Positions 1-5,678 of a DNA stretch of 5,706 nt are shown here, in pieces; the first letter of the stretch is position 1, and each line of letters begins with the position of its first letter. Under the pieces are notes generated by a model that was given only the letters and a program-made list of their open reading frames with translations, did not search any database and had not been told where the DNA came from. The position numbers and the translations under genes were made by a program. Source of the stretch: JAIVGV01 sp035295985 (GTDB lineage: Bacteria > Acidobacteriota > Blastocatellia > Pyrinomonadales > Pyrinomonadaceae); NCBI GenBank assembly GCA_035295985.1, contig DATHBT010000075.1:1-5706 (forward strand), given 5' to 3'.

Positions 1-16
1 GCCGCCGCCCGCCCGC

Positions 17-30
17 TACCGCAGGCGGTA
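17..30. repeat. Small palindrome downstream of the CBM9-like gene
   Basis: TACCGC (17-22) and GCGGTA (25-30) are perfect inverted copies around a 2-base centre, inside a very GC-rich stretch that runs to the window edge. It lies about 40 bp past the stop codon of the minus-strand CBM9-like gene. It could be part of an interspersed repeat or a weak transcription-end structure, but no T-run follows on either strand, so I do not call it an intrinsic terminator. Nothing else is visible in 1-66. Confidence 0.4.
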
Positions 31-66
31 CTGACCTGCCCACTCAGACTCCCACTTCATAGCCCC

Positions 67-708
67 CTACGTGAATTTCAGCCGGCCGAACTTCTCCGGC
101 ACGTGGAAGTTGGGTTCGGGCGTGTAGGTCGGGAGCCAGGCGAGGTAGCGCGACCACCCCGCGCCGACGCAGCGGTACAGGTTGGCGCGCCACACATCAT
201 TGCGCGCGGGCTTTCGGCCGAGCGCCGCGAAGGGGACGCGCATCGCCAGTGTCAACTGACCTTCGCCGGCGCGAGCCGCGACGGTCATGCCGGAGCTATA
301 GTCCCAGTCGGTCACACGCCCGCCGGCCGTCTTCTCAAGCGCGAGGTCTAGCCACTCGCCCGTGGGCGCGACCTCGAACTCGAAGTAGCGTTGCGGCGCG
401 TGCGCGTGGGGCGCGACGAACAGCTCGCACACGTCCCTGTCCCACAGGCCGATTGTTTTCCGGTGAACCTCCGGCGCGGCGTTGACGATCAGGGGTTCTT
501 CCTGCCGGCACACGAAGCGGACGAGCAGCGCGTCTGCCGTCCATAGCAGGCGCGACTCCGCGTGGCGCGCGGGCGGCGCGTCTTCGCCCGACCAGAGCCG
601 CGCGATCCCGACCGGGCGCGCGTCCTCCCACGCCGCGTGATCGAGATCGCCCGCGCTCAAATCGTGCGCGACTCCGTGTGCCTCAACTACTCCGTCCTCT
701 CTCATCAT
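67..708 (-). CDS. Carbohydrate-binding family 9-like (CBM9/DOMON-like) protein
   Basis: Single-domain beta-sandwich protein of the CBM9-like family, 213 aa from ATG 708, stop TAG at 67-69. Family signatures run in order: LWDRDVCELF (residues 88-97), YFEFEVAPTGEWLDL (108-122), a V-P-F strand near 158-160, DVWRANLYRC (171-180) and the C-terminal FHVPEKFGRL (201-210). The whole chain is the domain. No signal peptide or membrane helix is visible, so it is predicted cytosolic, which is odd for a sugar-binding fold; true ligand binding is not shown. Start choice is unsure. The frame is open up to a TTG at 777 (236 aa, only 6 bp after the MFS stop), but the domain begins just after the ATG pair at 708/705, and neither start has a clear Shine-Dalgarno. 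It follows the MFS gene in the same direction and is probably cotranscribed with it. Family call is firm; the biological role is unknown. Confidence 0.85.
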   Translation of the reverse strand: MMREDGVVEAHGVAHDLSAGDLDHAAWEDARPVGIARLWSGEDAPPARHAESRLLWTADALLVRFVCRQEEPLIVNAAPEVHRKTIGLWDRDVCELFVAPHAHAPQRYFEFEVAPTGEWLDLALEKTAGGRVTDWDYSSGMTVAARAGEGQLTLAMRVPFAALGRKPARNDVWRANLYRCVGAGWSRYLAWLPTYTPEPNFHVPEKFGRLKFT

Positions 709-783
709 CAGGAAACTCGGCTTCGCAAAGGTTGCAGGCTCAGACTCCGTCCCGCCCGCGACGACTCTCGTACCCAAACCCCG

Positions 784-2163
784 TCAGTCGGCCGTCAGGT
801 GAATCCGCTCGGCGGGGTTGTCGCGCCCGGCCGAATTGTCCGGCTTGTCCGTTCGCGCCGGCGTCGCTTGGGTGCCGGCCTGATCTTTGTCCCACAGGCG
901 CGCCGTGGCGAACCAGAGCAGCCCCGGCAGGAGGAAGAGGCCGCCGATGCCGACGGAGACGGCGCGCGGCGAGTAGCCCCAGCGGTCGAGCAGCTCGCCC
1001 GTCACGTAGTTCGACGCGGCGAGCGTCAGCGTCAGCACGGCCAGCTCGGCGGCGAAGACCCGGCCGCGGAACTCGTCCTCGACCGCCGTCTGCAACAGCA
1101 CGGTCGAGAAGACCCACAGGACGCTCCCGCCCGCGTGCGCGACGGCGAGCACTACGAGCGCGAGGGCGAAGTTGGTCGAAAGACCGAAGGCCGCGTAGAA
1201 GAGGCCGCCGACGATGAACGACAGCCCGATGGCCGTCTGCATCGAGGGCCGCGAGCCGCCCGCCACGCGCCGCGCGACGAAGGGGCCGACCGCAGTCCCG
1301 ATGCCGCGCGCGGCGTAGAGCACGCCGATCCCCGTCGCCGCGCGCCCGCCGACCGTGAAAATCTTTTCGCCGAAGACGCCGAGCAGCGTGAGTATCCCGC
1401 CCCCCAATCCCCACGCCGGCTTGACCGCGAGGTACGCCAGCACGCGCGGCCGTGCGCGCACGTAAGAGACGCCTTCGAGCGTGTCTGTGATGCCGAGCGC
1501 GCGTGCGACGGTGAGGCGCGTGCGAGGGCGCGGCGGTCTTTTCGGGAGTCGCAGGGCCGCGACCAGCGCGGTCGAGACGAGGTAGGTGAGTGAGTCGAGC
1601 ACGAAGGAGGCGTCCGTGCCGAACCAGCCGGTGATGAGGCCGCCGACGGCCGCGCCGAGCGTGAGCATGACAGACCACGTGACGGAGGTGATGGCGTTCG
1701 CGGTGACGAGATCGGCGGCGGGCACGACCGAGGGGAGCGCGGCCGACTTCGCCGGCTCGAAGAAGGTCGAGAGCGTGAGCTGCGCCACGGTCAGCGCGTA
1801 GATCAGCCAGACGTGCTCGGGTTTGCGGACGAAGAGGAAGCCGAGGACGACCACGGCGCGCAGCACGTCCGACCAGATCATTATGCTGCGGCGGTTAAAG
1901 CGGTCGGCGACGACGCCGGAGAGCGGGCCGGCGAAGACGCTCGGCAGGAAGCGCGTGACGAAGATGAGGCCGACGGCGCGGCCCGATCCCGTTAGCCGCA
2001 GCACGAGCGTCATCACCGCGATGGTGTTGAACCAGTCGCCGAGCTGGCTCACGACCTGCCCCAGCCACAGCAGCCGGAACTCGCGGTTGCGGCGCAGCAG
2101 CTCGACGTAGCCCGTCGAACGCGATAGATCGCCGCCGCCCGCCTGCCCGTCCTCTGAACTCAA
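784..2163 (-). CDS. MFS transporter, EntS/MFS_3-like exporter
   Basis: Major facilitator superfamily inner-membrane secondary transporter, 459 aa, near the usual length for a 12-helix member. Hydrophobic segments occupy roughly residues 31-56, 62-85, 95-113, 117-137, 158-180, 186-205, 240-265, 275-298, 308-328, 332-356, 368-390 and 400-422. Motif A lies between helices 2 and 3 (GVVADRFNRR, 83-92). The FFEPAKSAALPSVVP stretch (134-148) followed by LVTANA, and EFRGRVFAAE (364-373), are typical of the EntS/MFS_3 branch, whose characterised members export siderophores or drugs. The C-terminal 38 residues are hydrophilic. The start is TTG at 2163; GAGG at 2172-2169 sits 5 bases upstream and no other start precedes the first helix. 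No siderophore or antibiotic synthesis gene is nearby, so the substrate cannot be inferred. The CBM9-like gene follows directly. Codon use looks like that of its neighbours. Confidence 0.92.
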   Translation of the reverse strand: MSSEDGQAGGGDLSRSTGYVELLRRNREFRLLWLGQVVSQLGDWFNTIAVMTLVLRLTGSGRAVGLIFVTRFLPSVFAGPLSGVVADRFNRRSIMIWSDVLRAVVVLGFLFVRKPEHVWLIYALTVAQLTLSTFFEPAKSAALPSVVPAADLVTANAITSVTWSVMLTLGAAVGGLITGWFGTDASFVLDSLTYLVSTALVAALRLPKRPPRPRTRLTVARALGITDTLEGVSYVRARPRVLAYLAVKPAWGLGGGILTLLGVFGEKIFTVGGRAATGIGVLYAARGIGTAVGPFVARRVAGGSRPSMQTAIGLSFIVGGLFYAAFGLSTNFALALVVLAVAHAGGSVLWVFSTVLLQTAVEDEFRGRVFAAELAVLTLTLAASNYVTGELLDRWGYSPRAVSVGIGGLFLLPGLLWFATARLWDKDQAGTQATPARTDKPDNSAGRDNPAERIHLTAD

Positions 2164-2168
2164 CTGAA

Positions 2169-2172
2169 CCTC
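2169..2172 (-). promoter_or_regulatory. Shine-Dalgarno supporting the TTG start of the MFS gene
   Basis: On the minus strand GAGG is followed by a 5-base spacer (TTCAG) and then TTG at 2163-2161. It is the best evidence that this rare start codon is used, because the frame has no ATG or GTG before the first membrane helix. Confidence 0.6.
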
Positions 2173-2217
2173 GTCACGCCCGAAAAAAGTTTTCCGAGAG
2201 AGTGCGCCCCCGCGCGC

Positions 2218-2232
2218 CGCGTTGTCAACGCG
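2218..2232. promoter_or_regulatory. Odd palindrome with an embedded TTGACA on the minus strand
   Basis: CGCGTTG-T-CAACGCG is a perfect 7-bp inverted repeat around one base. It lies 55-69 bp upstream of the MFS start. Read on the minus strand it contains TTGACA (2228-2223), a perfect sigma70 -35 hexamer. However, at 17-18 bp spacing the -10 position reads GCACTC or CACTCT, which is poor. It could be a small operator over a -35 element, but the promoter call is weak and rests on the hexamer and symmetry alone. Confidence 0.25.
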
Positions 2233-2260
2233 CTGCCTCCCGTTGAAGGAAGGGAAGAGT

Positions 2261-2370
2261 TAGCCACAGAGCGCACAGAGCATCACGGAGGGAAGAGACG
2301 GAAGATTTCAGATTCCTGACTCAAATCTCAAATCTGAAATCTCTCCAACCTCTGTGCTCCTCTGTAATCT
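2261..2370. repeat. Nested palindromic (MITE/REP-like) repeat element
   Basis: The inner stem is a perfect 12-bp inverted repeat, AGATTTCAGATT (2303-2314) against AATCTGAAATCT (2331-2342), with a 16-base loop. Outside it lie imperfect inverted arms: ACAGAGCGCACAGAG (2266-2280) against CTCTGTGCTCCTCTGT (2350-2365), matching with one inserted base and one mismatch. The loop and right inner arm are built of heptamers TCAAATC, TCAAATC, TGAAATC (2321-2341). The element is much richer in A/T than the surrounding DNA, suggesting it arrived as a unit. It encodes nothing. It lies in the divergent gap about 100 bp upstream of the MFS start. Confidence 0.7.
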
Positions 2371-2405
2371 TACCGGCGTGAAGTAGCGCAGGCTGACCGG
2401 CCGGC

Positions 2406-2429
2406 GTCAGCATGACCCGTCACGCTGAC
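2406..2429. repeat. Inverted repeat GTCAGC-TGAC / GTCA-GCTGAC
   Basis: Eleven-base arms (2406-2416 and 2419-2429) match except for one opposed A/C pair, around a 2-base centre. A further direct copy of GCTGACC sits at 2392-2398, so three copies of the same hexamer core lie within 40 bp. This could be a protein-binding site for a dimer or a REP fragment; nothing in the neighbourhood identifies a regulator. Confidence 0.4.
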
Positions 2430-2554
2430 CAGGCGACCGCGCCGCGCGGCTGCGCCGCTTTGTCCTAATCTTCTGATTTAGATTGACTTCGCACGGTTTC
2501 TGGAAATCGGCGCGTGGCGGCGGCGGCGGGGCACGAGAGTTGTAAACGGAGGGC

Positions 2555-2620
2555 GTGCGGCTTGAAGCGCGGCGCGCGAGCGGCGCGCGGAGTCCTCCGC
2601 ACAGGACTCTAAAGCCGCAC
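2555..2620. other. Possible structured element with three-way-junction fold
   Basis: A perfect 9-bp outer stem, GTGCGGCTT (2555-2563) with AAGCCGCAC (2612-2620), encloses two side-by-side hairpins. The first is GCGCGC (2572-2577) with GCGCGC (2583-2588) and a 5-base loop. The second is GAGTCCT (2590-2596) with AGGACTC (2603-2609) and a 6-base loop. The pairing is strand-symmetric, so either strand could carry it. It lies about 430 bp upstream of the c-di-GMP gene start. It may be a small RNA domain, or only a REP-type palindrome in GC-rich DNA; I recognise no known RNA family. Confidence 0.35.
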
Positions 2621-2658
2621 CAAATTTCGCACGCGCCGCGCGAGCGCAACTACGCGCA

Positions 2659-2800
2659 CGCGCCCCGCGTTGACAGCCCAGACTCACCCCGCCGGCCGCG
2701 CGACGAGTGCCACCGCGCGCGCGCCGCTTGCCCTTATCGACGCTGGGCGCGCATCGAGCCGAGTGCTCCCGGCCGCACGCGCGCCCCGCGTCGATAGCCC
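2659..2800. repeat. Three copies of a GC-rich 18-21 bp motif, two forming a hairpin
   Basis: CGCGCCCCGCGTYGAYAGCCC occurs at 2659-2679 and 2780-2800 in the same orientation, 19 of 21 bases identical and 121 bp apart. An inverted copy lies at 2735-2752, which pairs with 2779-2796 at 17 of 18 positions across a 26-base loop. The arrangement resembles REP/BIME-type intergenic repeats. No coding sense is visible: the frames through it give arginine/alanine-rich low-complexity peptides. Confidence 0.6.
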
Positions 2801-2804
2801 CACG

Positions 2805-2829
2805 CCCGCGAGCTTGCGAGCGTCGCGGG
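2805..2829. repeat. GC-rich hairpin
   Basis: CCCGCGA (2805-2811) pairs with TCGCGGG (2823-2829). GCT (2812-2814) pairs with AGC (2819-2821), leaving a 4-base loop and a single bulged G. It directly follows the triple repeat. No T-run follows, so it is not an intrinsic terminator. The rest of the gap, from 2830 to 3041, shows only a repeated AGTTTTGA (2880-2887 and 2914-2921) and no convincing promoter. Confidence 0.4.
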
Positions 2830-3041
2830 GAAGGGCAGCGGGAAGAGTCGCGCGCAAGGTTCGCGGGATGACTCACGCGAGTTTTGAGGACGGCGGTTGA
2901 GTGAGCCTGCGGAAGTTTTGAAAGGGAAGATCGGTTGAGGAGACCGGCGGGCTTTGGTTCTCTGAATCCTAAGTAAGCCGGGGGCGGTGTTCAAAAAGTT
3001 CTGGCGAAGTTCCGGCGCGGTCTGCGGGCCGCCTACAGGGG

Positions 3042-3046
3042 GGAGG
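3042..3046 (+). promoter_or_regulatory. Shine-Dalgarno favouring the GTG start at 3053
   Basis: GGAGG lies 6 bases before GTG 3053 and 15 bases before ATG 3062. The spacing fits the GTG better. The farther GTG at 2987 has only a G-run in front of it. This supports a start inside the longest open frame rather than at its first possible codon. Confidence 0.5.
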
Positions 3047-3052
3047 GCGGGG

Positions 3053-5572
3053 GTGATCGAGATGTCTGACTACGGCCGCGCGGCGCGCGCCTGCTGGCTC
3101 GCGCTCGTGGCGTCGGGTGCGGTAGCTCTCGCGTGGGCCGCCGCGCTCTGCCTCTCGCTCTCGCCGTTCGAGGGGCTGCAACTGCTCGCGCTCGCCAGCT
3201 TCGTCGTCCTCTCCACCTTCCTCCGCGTCCGCCTGCCGGGAACCAGCACCTGCGTCACCGCGGGCGACGCCTTCATCTTCCTCGGCGCGATCCTGCTGGG
3301 CACGCCCGCGGCCGTCCTCCTCGCCTTCGCGGACTCGGCCGTCAACTCCATCCGCACGCACAGGCGCGCCGCCGACTGGCTCGCGCCGCCAGCGACGGCC
3401 TGCCTGACCGCGCTCGCCTCCTCGTCTGTCTTCCACCTCGCGCTCGCGAACTTCGCGGGCGTGACGGCGCGTCCCGCCGGCCTCGTCGGCTTCGAGGAGT
3501 TGATCGTCCCGCTCGTCGCCATGGCGACCACGCACTACTTCGCGAACGGTCTGCTGATCGGCGGCCTGCACGCGCTCAAGACGCGCACGTCGCTGTGGCG
3601 GTTCTGGCACGATCAGTATCTGTGGACTTCGTGCAGCTTCCTCGCCGCCGCCCTGGCGACGGGGCTGATGTACCAGGCCATCCAGACGCTCGGCCTCTCC
3701 TACGTCCTGCTGAGCGTGCCGGTCATCGGCGCGACGTTCACGACCTACAAGATTTACTTCGAGCGGATGAATGATAAGTCGCGCGAGGCCGAGATGCTGG
3801 CGCGTCTGCACCTCGCGACGGTCGAGGCGCTCGCCACGGCGATTGACGCGAAGGATCAGACGACGCATTGCCACGTCCGCCGCGTTCAGATTTACGCCGC
3901 GGGGTTGGGCCGCATCCTCGGCCTGCCCGCCGCCGAGATCGAGGCGCTCAAGGCCGGCGCGCTGCTGCACGACGTGGGCAAGCTGGCCGTCCCCGATCAC
4001 ATCCTGAACAAGCCGGGCAAGCTGACCGCGGCCGAGTTCGAGCGGATGAAGATTCACACGACCGTGGGCGCGCAGATTTTAGAGAAGATCGACTTCCCGT
4101 ACCCGGTCGTCCCCATCGTCCGCCACCACCACGAGCGGTGGGACGGCTTCGGCTACCCGGACGCGCTCCGCGGCGAGGAGATTCCGCGCGCGGCCCGCGT
4201 CTTCGCCGTCGTCGATTGCTTCGACTCGGTGCGCGAGGATCGCCCGTTCCGCCGCGGCATGACGCGCGAGGAGGCGTGCGCCCTGCTGCTGCGCGGCGCG
4301 GGCACGCACTTCGACCCGCAGATCGTCGAGCTGTTCCTCAAGCACCTGCCGGAGTTCGAGGCGGAGGTCTCCACGCTCGGACTCGATCAGCACGGCTTCA
4401 CGAGGCGCGAGTTCGACGAGCGCGCGCTCGTCGCCGACGGCGAGGCGCGGCCGCCGGGGGGCCTCGCCCCGCGGCCGGAATTCACGCCGCCCGCCTACCT
4501 CGAACAGATCAAGAACGCGCACCGCGAGGTCTGCGCGCTCTACGAGATCGCGCACGCCTTCGGCTCGTCGCTCGACATACGCGACCGCTGCCACGTGCTC
4601 GCCGAGAGGGTCGGCCACGTCGTCCCGTTCGACACCTGCGCCGTCTATCTCTACGACCCGCTCAAGGGCTACGCCGCGGCGACGCACGTCGCGGGTCGCA
4701 ACACCGACCGTTTGCGCGGGCGCTGCGTCGCGCCGGGCGAGGGCGTCGTCGGCTTCGTGCTCGCCAACCGCCGGGCCGCCGAAGGGCTCGACCCGATGCT
4801 CGACTTCCGCGGCGCGGAGCTGCCCCCCGCCGAACGCTACCGCTCGATGGTCGCGCTCCCGCTCACGAAGGACGAGCGCCTCCTCGGCGTCCTCGCCGTC
4901 TATTCCCGCGCGGCCGGCGAGTATTCGGACGATCACGCGCGCCTGCTGGAGACGGTCGCGCGGCTGGCGTCGGACGCCTTCGCCCACGCCATCGATCACG
5001 CCGAGGCCGAGTCGAACGCGCTGACCGACTCTCTGACGGGCCTGCCGAACGCGCGCGCCCTGAGCCTCCGCTTCGACGAGGAGCAGTCGCGCTCGCGCCG
5101 CGCGGGCGGCTCCTTCCAGGTCGTGATGCTCGACCTCGACGACTTCAAGCAGGTCAACGACACCTTCGGCCACCAGACCGGCGACCAGATGCTGCGCGAG
5201 GTCGCGCGCCTCCTGCAATCGCAACTGCGCGAGTACGACTTCCTGGCGCGCTACGCGGGCGACGAGTTCGTCGCGCTCGTGCAAGACCTGACGGCCGAGC
5301 AGGTCGAGGACTTACGCGCGCGCATGGAGCGCGCCGTCTCCGAGTTCTCGCTGCGCGTCCACCCCGGCGCTTACGCGCGCGTCGGCGTCAGCGTCGGCGC
5401 GGCCCGCTCAGGCGAGGACGGCGAGACCCTCAGCCAGCTTCTCATCGCCGCCGACCAGGCCATGTACGCCGTCAAGTCCGACCACAAGCACTTCCGCCGC
5501 GCCCCCGCGCCGGCCGACCCTGTGGCCGACCCGCCCGCCGACGCGTCGCTCGCGTCGGCGGCGATAAATTAG
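3053..5572 (+). CDS. Membrane-bound HD-GYP / GAF / GGDEF c-di-GMP turnover protein
   Basis: Predicted bifunctional c-di-GMP enzyme in the inner membrane, 839 aa from GTG 3053. About seven hydrophobic segments fill residues 15-232, a MASE-type sensor I cannot assign to a named family. A charged helix (237-268) leads to HD-GYP (about 250-425): THCHVRRV (His274), LLHDVGK (His306-Asp307), MKIH (His335), HHHERWDGFGYP (His358-360, GYP 367-369) and VVDCFDS (Asp388), so phosphodiesterase residues look intact. A linker precedes GAF (about 485-633). GGDEF follows (659-812): DSLTGLPN, LDLDDFKQVND, GHQTGD, inhibitory RxxD (726-729) and active-site AGDEF (735-739). The first Gly is Ala, a change known in active cyclases. 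The tail is Pro/Ala-rich. It stands alone, divergent from the MFS gene. Alternative starts are GTG 2987 (861 aa) and ATG 3062 (836 aa). Which activity dominates cannot be told from sequence. Confidence 0.93.
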   Translation: MIEMSDYGRAARACWLALVASGAVALAWAAALCLSLSPFEGLQLLALASFVVLSTFLRVRLPGTSTCVTAGDAFIFLGAILLGTPAAVLLAFADSAVNSIRTHRRAADWLAPPATACLTALASSSVFHLALANFAGVTARPAGLVGFEELIVPLVAMATTHYFANGLLIGGLHALKTRTSLWRFWHDQYLWTSCSFLAAALATGLMYQAIQTLGLSYVLLSVPVIGATFTTYKIYFERMNDKSREAEMLARLHLATVEALATAIDAKDQTTHCHVRRVQIYAAGLGRILGLPAAEIEALKAGALLHDVGKLAVPDHILNKPGKLTAAEFERMKIHTTVGAQILEKIDFPYPVVPIVRHHHERWDGFGYPDALRGEEIPRAARVFAVVDCFDSVREDRPFRRGMTREEACALLLRGAGTHFDPQIVELFLKHLPEFEAEVSTLGLDQHGFTRREFDERALVADGEARPPGGLAPRPEFTPPAYLEQIKNAHREVCALYEIAHAFGSSLDIRDRCHVLAERVGHVVPFDTCAVYLYDPLKGYAAATHVAGRNTDRLRGRCVAPGEGVVGFVLANRRAAEGLDPMLDFRGAELPPAERYRSMVALPLTKDERLLGVLAVYSRAAGEYSDDHARLLETVARLASDAFAHAIDHAEAESNALTDSLTGLPNARALSLRFDEEQSRSRRAGGSFQVVMLDLDDFKQVNDTFGHQTGDQMLREVARLLQSQLREYDFLARYAGDEFVALVQDLTAEQVEDLRARMERAVSEFSLRVHPGAYARVGVSVGAARSGEDGETLSQLLIAADQAMYAVKSDHKHFRRAPAPADPVADPPADASLASAAIN
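5536..5560 (+). other. Perfect 10-bp hairpin inside the last codons of the c-di-GMP gene
   Basis: CGCCGACGCG (5536-5545) and CGCGTCGGCG (5551-5560) are exact inverted copies with a 5-base loop (TCGCT), ending 9 bases before the stop codon. In mRNA this would be a very stable stem at the 3' end of the coding region. No T-run follows, so it is not a standard terminator. It encodes part of the Ala/Asp/Ser-rich tail, which lies outside any recognisable domain. Confidence 0.5.
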
Positions 5573-5603
5573 CTGTTAGCTGTTAGCGATTAGCTGTTAG
5601 CCG
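5569..5603 (+). repeat. TTAGCNN heptamer tandem array (five units)
   Basis: Five exact back-to-back 7-base units of pattern TTAGCNN, the last two bases being TG, TG, GA, TG, CG. The TAG stop codon of the upstream gene (5570-5572) is formed inside the first unit. The layout resembles the short tandemly repeated repetitive (STRR) heptamers known from cyanobacteria, although the host here is probably not one. It forms an inverted pair with the array at 5678-5706. Confidence 0.8.
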
Positions 5604-5627
5604 GACAGTCGGCGGTATGTCGGTAAC

Positions 5628-5678
5628 AGAAGGCGGGAGACAGTCTGGGCACGACTGTCTCCCGCCTTCTTATGTTTT
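5628..5678 (+). terminator. Rho-independent-type terminator after the c-di-GMP gene
   Basis: A perfect 18-bp stem, AGAAGGCGGGAGACAGTC (5628-5645) with GACTGTCTCCCGCCTTCT (5653-5670), has a 7-base loop and is followed by TATGTTTT. It lies 55 bases past the stop codon. The T-run is interrupted, and on the opposite strand the stem is followed by a poorer tract, so termination is best predicted for plus-strand transcripts. The unusual stem length and the flanking inverted heptamer arrays mean it could also be the core of a mobile palindromic element. Confidence 0.7.

Noticed and set aside
16..60. 14-codon minus-strand ORF downstream of the CBM9-like gene
   Set aside because: It has no ribosome-binding site and ends inside the small palindrome; too short and unsupported.
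562..1593. 343-codon plus-strand frame across the MFS and CBM9-like genes
   Set aside because: Arg/Asp/Glu-rich shadow of two genes with strong family signatures on the minus strand.
2590..2620. c-di-GMP-I (GEMM) riboswitch, suggested by a GCACAGG ... AAAGCC stretch
   Set aside because: The fragment resembles pieces of the GEMM consensus, but the spacing, second helix and tetraloop-receptor part are absent, and the local pairing is different.
2670..2675. TTGACA as a -35 box for the c-di-GMP gene
   Set aside because: No AT-rich -10 lies 16-18 bp downstream, the hexamer is part of a repeated GC-rich motif, and it is almost 400 bp from the start codon.
2478..2876. 132-codon minus-strand open frame in the gap
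   Set aside because: The product is Arg/Ala/Ser-rich low complexity, with no domain, and the frame runs through several inverted repeats; it is typical of chance open frames in GC-rich DNA.
2969..4057. 362-codon minus-strand frame antisense to the c-di-GMP gene
   Set aside because: Highly Arg/Glu/Gly-rich with no recognisable fold. It mirrors the codon pattern of the HD-GYP gene, whose own frame carries clear family motifs.
4079..5284. 401-codon minus-strand frame antisense to the GAF-GGDEF region
   Set aside because: Arg/Glu/Val/Ala-biased composition created by the opposite-strand codon bias; no motif and no start signal.
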